This document shows, piece by piece, positions 54,412-64,000 of a stretch of 64,000 nucleotides of DNA. Source of the DNA: Pristionchus mayeri. Taxonomy: Eukaryota; Nematoda; Chromadorea; Rhabditida; Neodiplogasteridae. The position numbers and the translations under genes are program-made. Positions within the stretch are counted from its first letter, which is position 1, and each line of letters opens with the position of its first letter. The stretch covers positions 11,160,001 to 11,224,000 of the forward strand of contig BTRK01000004.1 of assembly GCA_036245805.1 (NCBI GenBank). Direction: 5' to 3'. The notes below the pieces were generated by a model that did no database searches, was not told where the DNA came from, and saw only the letters and a program-made list of their open reading frames with translations.

Positions 54412-57400
54412 ATGAGGGAATGCAGAGTAGCGTAATATCATTTCGAATAAACTAAGTAATCCGAAGGCGAGTGAGAGGGAGAGCGGAGGTGAAATGGATA
54501 GCGGAGGAGAGAGGGGAGGGGAGAGGAGGGGAGGTGGGAGAGCGGAGGTGAGATAATCTAATGAGGGAATGATTGGCAGCGTTTCAATTCGAACAGCTTA
54601 GTATTCCGAAGGCAAGTGAGAGGGAGAGCTGAGGTGAAATGGATAACGGAGGAGAGAGGGCGGGGAGGAGAGAGAGTGGGGGGGGGGGTGGGAGAGCGGA
54701 GGTGAGATAATCTAATGAGGGAATGATTGGCAGCGTATCAATTCGAACAGCTTAGTAATCCGAAGGCAAGTCAGAGGGAGAGCTGAGGTGAAATGGATAA
54801 CGGAGGAGAGAGGGCGGGGAGGAGAGAGAGTGGGGGGGGGGGGTGGGAGAGCGGAGGTGAGATAATCTAATGAGGGAATGATTGGCAGCGTATCAATTCG
54901 AACAGCTTAGTAATCCGAAGGCAAGTCAGAGGGAGAGCTGAGGTGAAATGGATAACGGAGGAGAGAGGGCGGGGAGGAGAGAGTGGGGGGGGGGGGGGGG
55001 GTGGGAGAGCGGAGGTGAGATAATCTAATGAGGGAATGATTGGCAGCGTATCAATTCGAACAGCTTAGTAATCCGAAGGCAAGTCAGAGGGAGAGCTGAG
55101 GTGAAATGGATAACGGAGGAGAGAGAGCGAGGGGAGGTGGGAGAGCGGAGGTGAGATAATCTAATGAGGGAATGATTGGCAGCGTATCAATTCGAACAGC
55201 TTAGTAATCCGAAGGCAAGTCAGAGGGAGAGCTGAGGTGAAATGGATAACGGAGGAGAGAGAGCGAGGGGAGGTGGGAGAGCGGAGGTGAGATAATCTAA
55301 TGAGGGAATGATTGGCAGCGTATCAATTCGAACAGCTTAGTAATCCGAAGGCAAGTCAGAGGGAGAGCTGAGGTGAAATGGATAACGGAGGAGAGAGAGC
55401 GAGGGGAGGTGGGAGAGCGGAGGTGAGATAATCTAATGAGGGAATGATTGGCAGCGTATCAATTCGAACAGCTTAGTAATCCGAAGGCAAGTCAGAGGGA
55501 GAGCTGATGTGAAATGGATAACGGAGGAGAGAGAGCGAGGGGAGGTGGGAGAGCGGAGGTGAGATAATCTAATGAGGGAATGATTGGCAGCGTATCAATT
55601 CGAACAGCTTAGTAATCCGAAGGCAAGTCAGAGGGAGAGCTGAGGTGAAATGGATAACGGAGGAGAGAGGGCGGGGAGGAGAGAGAGTGGGGGGGGGAGG
55701 TGGGAGAGCGGAGGTGAGATAATCTAATGAGGGAATGATTGGCAGCGTTTCAATTCGAACAGCTTAGTAATCCGAAGGCAAGTCAGAGGGAGAGCTGAGG
55801 TGAAATGGATAACGGAGGAGAGAGAGCGAGGGGAGGTGGGAGAGCGGAGGTGAGATAATCTAATGAGGGAATGATTGGCAGCGTATCAATTCGAACAGCT
55901 TAGTAATCCGAAGGCAAGTCAGAGGGAGAGCTGAGGTGAAATGGATAACGGAGGAGAGAGAGCGAGGGGAGGTGGGAGAGCGGAGGTGAGATTATCTAAT
56001 GAGGGAATGATTGGCAGCGTATCAATTCGAACAACTTAGTAATCCGAAGGCAAGTGAGAGGGAGAGCGGAGGTGGAATGGATAACGGAGGAGAGAGAGCG
56101 AGGGGAGGTGGGAGAGCGGAGGTGAGATAATCTAATGAGGGAATGATTGGCAGCGTTTCAATTCGAACAGCTTAGTATTCCGAAGGCAAGTGAGAGGGAG
56201 AGCTGAGGTGAAATGGATAACGGAGGAGAGAGGGCGGGGAGGAGAGAGAGTGGGGGGGGGGGGGGGGTGGGAGAGCGGAGGTGAGATAATCTAATGAGGG
56301 AATGATTGGCAGCGTATCAATTCGAACAGCTTAGTAATCCGAAGGCAAGTCAGAGGGAGAGCTGAGGTGAAATGGATAACGGAGGAGAGAGGGCGGGGAG
56401 GAGAGAGAGTGGGGGGGGGGTGGGAGAGCGGAGGTGAGATAATCTAATGAGGGAATGATTGGCAGCGTATCAATTCGAACAGCTTAGTAATCCGAAGGCA
56501 AGTCAGAGGGAGAGCTGAGGTGAAATTGATAACGGAGGAGAGAGAGCGAGGGGAGGTGGGAGAGCGGAGGTGAGATAATCTAATGAGGGAATGATTGGCA
56601 ACGTATCAATTCGAACAACTTAGTAATCCGAAGGCAAGTGAGAGGGAGAGCGGAGGTGGAATGGATAACGGAGGAGAGAGAGCGAGGGGAGGTGGGAGAG
56701 CGGAGGTGAGATAATCTAATGAGGGAATGATTGGCAGCGTATCAATTCGAACAGCTTAGTAATCCGAAGGCAAGTCAGAGGGAGAGCTGAGGTGAAATGG
56801 ATAACGGAGGAGAGAGGGCGGGGAGGAGAGAGAGTGGGGGGGGGGGGGGGTGGGAGAGCGGAGGTGAGATAATCTAATGAGGGAATGATTGGCAGCGTAT
56901 CAATTCGAACAGCTTAGTAATCCGAAGGCAAGTCAGAGGGAGAGCTGAGGTGAAATTGATAACGGAGGAGAGAGAGCGAGGGGAGGTGGGAGAGCGGAGG
57001 TGAGATAATCTAATGAGGGAATGATTGGCAGCGTTTCAATTCGAACAGCTTAGTATTCCGAAGGCAAGTGAGAGGGAGAGCTGAGGTGAAATGGATAACG
57101 GAGGAGAGAGGGCGGGGAGGAGAGAGAGTGGGGGGGGGGGGGTGGGAGAGCGGAGGTGAGATAATCTAATGAGGGAATGATTGGCAGCGTATCAATTCGA
57201 ACAGCTTAGTAATCCGAAGGCAAGTCAGAGGGAGAGCTGAGGTGAAATGGATAACGGAGGAGAGAGGGCGGGGAGGAGAGAGAGTGGGGGGGGGGGGTGG
57301 GAGAGCGGAGGTGAGATAATCTAATGAGGGAATGATTGGCAGCGTATCAATTCGAACAGCTTAGTAATCCGAAGGCAAGTCAGAGGGAGAGCTGAGGTGA

Positions 57401-60400
57401 AATGGATAACGGAGGAGAGAGGGCGGGGAGGAGAGAGAGTGGGGGGGGGGGTGGGAGAGCGGAGGTGAGATAATCTAATGAGGGAATGATTGGCAGCGTA
57501 TCAATTCGAACAGCTTAGTAATCCGAAGGCAAGTCAGAGGGAGAGCTGAGGTGAAATTGATAACGGAGGAGAGAGAGCGAGGGGAGGTGGGAGAGCGGAG
57601 GTGAGATAATCTAATGAGGGAATGATTGGCAGCGTATCAATTCGAACAACTTAGTAATCCGAAGGCAAGTGAGAGGGAGAGCGGAGGTGGAATGGATAAC
57701 GGAGGAGAGAGAGCGAGGGGAGGTGGGAGAGCGGAGGTGAGATAATCTAATGAGGGAATGATTGGCAGCGTTTCAATTCGAACAGCTTAGTAATCCGAAG
57801 GCAAGTGAGAGGGAGAGCGGAGGTGGAATGGATAACGGAGGAGAGAGAGCGAGGGGAGGTGGGAGAGCGGAGGTGAGATAATCTAATGAGGGAATGATTG
57901 GCAGCGTTTCAATTCGAACAGCTTAGTATTCCGAAGGCAAGTGAGAGGGAGAGCTGAGGTGAAATGGATAACGGAGGAGAGAGGGCGGGGAGGAGAGAGA
58001 GTGGGGGGGGGGGTGGGAGAGCGGAGGTGAGATAATCTAATGAGGGAATGATTGGCAGCGTATCAATTCGAACAGCTTAGTAATCCGAAGGCAAGTCAGA
58101 GGGAGAGCTGAGGTGAAATGGATAACGGAGGAGAGAGGGCGGGGAGGAGAGAGAGTGGGGGGGGGGGGGGGTGGGAGAGCGGAGGTGAGATAATCTAATG
58201 AGGGAATGATTGGCATCGTATCAATTCGAACAGCTTAGTAATCCGAAGGCAAGTCAGAGGGAGAGCTGAGGTGAAATTGATAACGGAGGAGAGAGAGCGA
58301 GGGGAGGTGGGAGAGCGGAGGTGAGATAATCTAATGAGGGAATGATTGGCAGCGTATCAATTCGAACAACTTAGTAATCCGAAGGCAAGTGAGAGGGAGA
58401 GCGGAGGTGGAATGGATAACGGAGGAGAGAGAGCGAGGGGAGGTGGGAGAGCGGAGGTGAGATAATCTAATGAGGGAATGATTGGCAGCGTATCAATTCG
58501 AACAGCTTAGTAATCCGAAGGCAAGTCAGAGGGAAAGCTGAGGTGAAATGGATAACGGAGGAGAGAGGGCGGGGAGGAGAGAGAGTGGGGGGGGGGGGGT
58601 GGGAGAGCGGAGGTGAGATAATCTAATGAGGGAATGATTGGCAGCGTATCAATTCGAACAGCTTAGTAATCCGAAGGCAAGTCAGAGGGAGAGCTGAGGT
58701 GAAATTGATAACGGAGGAGAGAGAGCGAGGGGAGGTGGGAGAGCGGAGGTGAGATAATCTAATGAGGGAATGATTGGCAGCGTTTCAATTCGAACAGCTT
58801 AGTATTCCGAAGGCAAGTGAGAGGGAGAGCTGAGGTGAAATGGATAACGGAGGAGAGAGGGCGGGGAGGAGAGAGAGTGGGGGGGGGGGTGGGAGAGCGG
58901 AGGTGAGATAATCTAATGAGGGAATGATTGGCAGCGTATCAATTCGAACAGCTTAGTAATCCGAAGGCAAGTCAGAAGGAAAGCTGAGGTGAAATGGATA
59001 ACGGAGGAGAGAGGGCGGGGAGGAGAGAGAGTGGGGGGGGGGGGTGGGAGAGCGGAGGTGAGATAATCTAATGAGGGAATGATTGGCAGCGTATCAATTC
59101 GAACAGCTTAGTAATCCGAAGGCAAGTCAGAGGGAGAGCTGAGGTGAAATTGATAACGGAGGAGAGAGAGCGAGGGGAGGTGGGAGAGCGGAGGTGAGAT
59201 AATCTAATGAGGGAATGATTGGCAGCGTTTCAATTCGAACAGCTTAGTATTCCGAAGGCAAGTGAGAGGGAGAGCTGAGGTGAAATGGATAACGGAGGAG
59301 AGAGGGCGGGGAGGAGAGAGAGTGGGGGGGGGGTGGGAGAGCGGAGGTGAGATAATCTAATGAGGGAATGATTGGCAGCGTATCAATTCGAACAGCTTAG
59401 TAATCCGAAGGCAAGTCAGAGGGAGAGCTGAGGTGAAATTGATAACGGAGGAGAGAGAGCGAGGGGAGGTGGGAGAGCGGAGGTGAGATAATCTAATGAG
59501 GGAATGATTGGCAGCGTTTCAATTCGAACAGCTTAGTATTCCGAAGGCAAGTGAGAGGGAGAGCGGAGGTGGAATGGATAACGGAGGAGAGAGAGCGAGG
59601 GGAGGTGGGAGAGCGGAGGTGAGATAATCTAATGAGGGAATGATTGGCAGCGTTTCAATTCGAACAGCTTAGTATTCCGAAGGCAAGTGAGAGGGAGAGC
59701 TGAGGTGAAATGGATAACGGAGGAGAGAGGGCGGGGAGGAGAGAGAGTGGGGGGGGGGGTGGGAGAGCGGAGGTGAGATAATCTAATGAGGGAATGATTG
59801 GCAGCGTATCAATTCGAACAGCTTAGTAATCCGAAGGCAAGTAAGAGGGAGAGCTGAGGTGAAATGGATAACGGAGGAGAGAGGGCGGGGAGGAGAGAGA
59901 GTGGGGGGGGGGGGTGGGAGAGCGGAGGTGAGATAATCTAATGAGGGAATGATTGGCATCGTATCAATTCGAACAGCTTAGTAATCCGAAGGCAAGTCAG
60001 AGGGAGAGCTGAGGTGAAATTGATAACGGAGGAGAGAGAGCGAGGGGAGGTGGGAGAGCGGAGGTGAGATAATCTAATGAGGGAATGATTGGCAGCGTAT
60101 CAATTCGAACAACTTAGTAATCCGAAGGCAAGTGAGAGGGAGAGCGGAGGTGGAATGGATAACGGAGGAGAGAGAGCGAGGGGAGGTGGGAGAGCGGAGG
60201 TGAGATAATCTAATGAGGGAATGATTGGCAGCGTATCAATTCGAACAGCTTAGTAATCCGAAGGCAAGTCAGAGGGAAAGCTGAGGTGAAATGGATAACG
60301 GAGGAGAGAGGGCGGGGAGGAGAGAGAGTGGGGGGGGGTGGGAGAGCGGAGGTGAGATAATCTAATGAGGGAATGATTGGCAGCGTATCAATTCGAACAA

Positions 60401-63400
60401 CTTAGTAATCCGAAGGCAAGTGAGAGGGAGAGCGGAGGTGGAATGGATAACGGAGGAGAGAGAGCGAGGGGAGGTGGGAGAGCGGAGGTGAGATAATCTA
60501 ATGAGGGAATGATTGGCAGCGTATCAATTCGAACAGCTTAGTAATCCGAAGGCAAGTCAGAGGGAAAGCTGAGGTGAAATGGATAACGGAGGAGAGAGGG
60601 CGGGGAGGAGAGAGAGTGGGGGGGGGGGGTGGGAGAGCGGAGGTGAGATAATCTAATGAGGGAATGATTGGCAGCGTATCAATTCGAACAGCTTAGTAAT
60701 CCGAAGGCAAGTCAGAGGGAGAGCTGAGGTGAAATTGATAACGGAGGAGAGAGAGCGAGGGGAGGTGGGAGAGCGGAGGTGAGATAATCTAATGAGGGAA
60801 TGATTGGCAGCGTTTCAATTCGAACAGCTTAGTATTCCGAAGGCAAGTGAGAGGGAGAGCTGAGGTGAAATGGATAACGGAGGAGAGAGGGCGGGGAGGA
60901 GAGAGAGTGGGGGGGGGGGGGTGGGAGAGCGGAGGTGAGATAATCTAATGAGGGAATGATTGGCAGCGTATCAATTCGAACAGCTTAGTAATCCGAAGGC
61001 AAGTCAGAGGGAGAGCTGAGGTGAAATGGATAACGGAGGAGAGAGGGCGGGGAGGAGAGAGAGTGGGGGGGGGGGTGGGAGAGCGGAGGTGAGATAATCT
61101 AATGAGGGAATGATTGGCAGCGTATCAATTCGAACAGCTTAGTAATCCGAAGGCAAGTCAGAGGGAGAGCTGAGGTGAAATTGATAACGGAGGAGAGAGA
61201 GCGAGGGGAGGTGGGAGAGCGGAGGTGAGATAATCTAATGAGGGAATGATTGGCAGCGTTTCAATTCGAACAGCTTAGTATTCCGAAGGCAAGTGAGAGG
61301 GAGAGCGGAGGTGGAATGGATAACGGAGGAGAGAGAGCGAGGGGAGGTGGGAGAGCGGAGGTGAGATAATCTAATGAGGGAATGATTGGCAGCGTTTCAA
61401 TTCGAACAGCTTAGTATTCCGAAGGCAAGTGAGAGGGAGAGCTGAGGTGAAATGGATAACGGAGGAGAGAGGGCGGGGAGGAGAGAGAGTGGGGGGGGGG
61501 GTGGGAGAGCGGAGGTGAGATAATCTAATGAGGGAATGATTGGCAGCGTATCAATTCGAACAGCTTAGTAATCCGAAGGCAAGTCAGAGGGAGAGCTGAG
61601 GTGAAATGGATAACGGAGGAGAGAGGGCGGGGAGGAGAGAGAGTGGGGGGGGGGGTGGGAGAGCGGAGGTGAGATAATCTAATGAGGGAATGATTGGCAT
61701 CGTATCAATTCGAACAGCTTAGTAATCCGAAGGCAAGTCAGAGGGAGAGCTGAGGTGAAATTGATAACGGAGGAGAGAGAGCGAGGGGAGGTGGGAGAGC
61801 GGAGGTGAGATAATCTAATGAGGGAATGATTGGCAGCGTATCAATTCGAACAACTTAGTAATCCGAAGGCAAGTGAGAGGGAGAGCGGAGGTGGAATGGA
61901 TAACGGAGGAGAGAGAGCGAGGGGAGGTGGGAGAGCGGAGGTGAGATAATCTAATGAGGGAATGATTGGCAGCGTATCAATTCGAACAGCTTAGTAATCC
62001 GAAGGCAAGTCAGAGGGAAAGCTGAGGTGAAATGGATAACGGAGGAGAGAGGGCGGGGAGGAGAGAGAGTGGGGGGGGGGGTGGGAGAGCGGAGGTGAGA
62101 TAATCTAATGAGGGAATGATTGGCAGCGTATCAATTCGAACAGCTTAGTAATCCGAAGGCAAGTCAGAGGGAGAGCTGAGGTGAAATTGATAACGGAGGA
62201 GAGAGAGCGAGGGGAGGTGGGAGAGCGGAGGTGAGATAATCTAATGAGGGAATGATTGGCAGCGTTTCAATTCGAACAGCTTAGTATTCCGAAGGCAAGT
62301 GAGAGGGAGAGCTGAGGTGAAATGGATAACGGAGGAGAGAGGGCGGGGAGGAGAGAGAGTGGGGGGGGGGGTGGGAGAGCGGAGGTGAGATAATCTAATG
62401 AGGGAATGATTGGCAGCGTATCAATTCGAACAGCTTAGTAATCCGAAGGCAAGTCAGAGGGAGAGCTGAGGTGAAATGGATAACGGAGGAGAGAGGGCGG
62501 GGAGGAGAGAGAGTGGGGGGGGGGTGGGAGAGCGGAGGTGAGATAATCTAATGAGGGAATGATTGGCAGCGTATCAATTCGAACAGCTTAGTAATCCGAA
62601 GGCAAGTCAGAGGGAGAGCTGAGCTGAAATTGATAACGGAGGAGAGAGAGCGAGGGGAGGTGGGAGAGCGGAGGTGAGATAATCTAATGAGGGAATGATT
62701 GGCAGCGTTTCAATTCGAACAGCTTAGTATTCCGAAGGCAAGTGAGAGGGAGAGCTGAGGTGAAATGGATAACGGAGGAGAGAGGGCGGGGAGGAGAGAG
62801 AGTGGGGGGGGGGGGGTGGGAGAGCGGAGGTGAGATAATCTAATGAGGGAATGATTGGCAGCGTATCAATTCGAACAGCTTAGTAATCCGAAGGCAAGTC
62901 AGAGGGAGAGCTGAGGTGAAATGGATAACGGAGGAGAGAGGGCGGGGAGGAGAGAGAGTGGGGGGGGGGGTGGGAGAGCGGAGGTGAGATAATCTAATGA
63001 GGGAATGATTGGCAGCGTATCAATTCGAACAGCTTAGTAATCCGAAGGCAAGTCAGAGGGAGAGCTGAGGTGAAATGGATAACGGAGGAGAGAGGGCGGG
63101 GAGGAGAGAGAGTGGGGGGGGGGGGTGGGAGAGCGGAGGTGAGATAATCTAATGAGGGAATGATTGGCAGCGTATCAATTCGAACAGCTTAGTAATCCGA
63201 AGGCAAGTCAGAGGGAGAGCTGAGGTGAAATTGATAACGGAGGAGAGAGAGCGAGGGGAGGTGGGAGAGCGGAGGTGAGATAATCTAATGAGGGAATGAT
63301 TGGCAGCGTATCAATTCGAACAACTTAGTAATCCGAAGGCAAGTGAGAGGGAGAGCGGAGGTGGAATGGATAACGGAGGAGAGAGAGCGAGGGGAGGTGG

Positions 63401-64000
63401 GAGAGCGGAGGTGAGAGAATCTAATGAGGGAATGATTGGCAGCGTATCAATTCGAACAGCTTAGTAATCCGAAGGCAAGTCAGAGGGAGAGCTGAGGTGA
63501 AATGGATAACGGAGGAGAGAGGGCGGGGAGGAGAGAGAGTGGGGGGGGGTGGGAGAGCGGAGGTGAGATAATCTAATGAGGGAATGATTGGCATCGTATC
63601 AATTCGAACAGCTTAGTAATCCGAAGGCAAGTCAGAGGGAGAGCTGAGGTGAAATTGATAACGGAGGAGAGAGAGTGGGGGGGGGGTGGGAGAGCGGAGG
63701 TGAGATAATCTAATGAGGGAATGATTGGCAGCGTATCAATTCGAACAACTTAGTAATCCGAAGGCAAGTGAGAGGGAGAGCGGAGGTGGAATGGATAACG
63801 GAGGAGAGAGAGCGAGGGGAGGTGGGAGAGCGGAGGTGAGATAATCTAATGAGGGAATGATTGGCAGCGTATCAATTCGAACAGCTTAGTAATCCGAAGG
63901 CAAGTCAGAGGGAAAGCTGAGGTGAAATGGATAACGGAGGAGAGAGGGCGGGGAGGAGAGAGAGTGGGGGGGGGGTGGGAGAGCGGAGGTGAGATAATCT
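54412..64000 (+). repeat. Satellite array of 136 bp and about 150 bp monomers with poly-G tracts
   Basis: About 65 head-to-tail monomers, running off the window end. All share GAGATAATCTAATGAGGG, AATGATTGGCAGCGT and CCGAAGGCAAGT. Short monomers (136 bp, e.g. 55153 to 55289 to 55425) have GAGAGCGAGGGGAGGTGGGAG; long ones (about 148-158 bp) have GGGCGGGGAGGAGAGAGAGT followed by 8-18 G. Sequence variants (GCGTTTC or GCGTATC, CAGCTTAG or CAACTTAG, GTCAGAG or GTGAGAG, AAATGG or AAATTG) recur in a set order with a period of about 1.45 kb in the right half. The first unit (54412-54553) is the most diverged. The plus strand is strongly purine-rich and no long open frame exists. Confidence 0.95.

Noticed and set aside
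54412..64000. Regular repeats that might be mistaken for a CRISPR array
   Set aside because: Units are contiguous 136-158 bp tandem monomers with no unique spacers, in a eukaryotic genome.

Overview
The window is nuclear DNA of a free-living-type nematode, probably Rhabditina (Rhabditida/Diplogasteridae). I base this on many 40-45 bp introns with TTTCAG-like acceptors, two Sri/Srh-type chemoreceptor genes, an astacin (NAS-like) metalloprotease, a divergent G-protein alpha subunit, CR1-, RTE-, mariner-, Tc1-, hAT- and Helitron-type elements, and an unusual density of long fold-back (palindromic) elements. The species cannot be named from sequence alone. Real genes are split into short exons, so they appear only after splicing by hand. 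The exon models below were built by requiring GT..AG junctions and an unbroken frame.

Left part (1-16.5 kb): a complete eight-exon glycogen-targeting PP1 regulatory subunit (PPP1R3/CBM21 type, 289 aa) at 0.1-4.2 kb with fold-back elements in its introns; fold-back families at 4.5-5.7, 9.9-10.2, 10.4-12.2 and 12.3-13.3 kb; an astacin-like protease gene at 8.0-9.8 kb (probably decaying), with a truncated copy of its promoter and first exons at 16.0-16.4 kb; and an intact-ORF mariner (14.5-15.8 kb) between the two.

Centre (16.5-41.2 kb): a CR1-like LINE with broken ORF2 (to 20.5 kb); a minus-strand secreted peptide precursor built from repeated exons (20.8-21.7 kb); an unrecognised plus-strand gene (22.2-23.1 kb); a minus-strand gene encoding two acyl-CoA-binding (ACBP) domains by exact duplication of an exon block (25.7-27.8 kb); a plus-strand Sri-like chemoreceptor (28.7-32.9 kb) with a 1.65 kb hAT-like element in one intron; a mariner-like deletion derivative (33-33.9 kb); and a divergent G-alpha gene (35.4-40.9 kb). 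One G-alpha intron holds a 2.8 kb TTAA-flanked element that itself contains an RTE fragment and another fold-back element. A 262 bp Helitron-like element begins 30 bp after the G-alpha stop.

Right part (41.2-64 kb): a single-pass membrane protein gene (minus, 41.7-42.3 kb, possibly starting with the signal-peptide exon at 44.0 kb); a palindrome carrying tRNA-like boxes in both arms (42.4-43.4 kb); a dead Tc1/mariner-type element at 46.3-47.6 kb inserted in the 3' end of a second, minus-strand Sri-like chemoreceptor gene (47.6-53.4 kb), whose introns hold two large fold-back elements and nested MITEs; and from 54.4 kb to the window end a purine-biased satellite array of 136 bp and about 150 bp monomers (about 65 copies) with poly-G tracts and a visible higher-order repeat of about 1.45 kb.

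The genes share no obvious pathway: glycogen control, lipid binding, chemosensation and G-protein signalling, and secreted products are dispersed among mobile DNA. The recurring theme is that nearly every host gene carries a hairpin-forming element in an intron.
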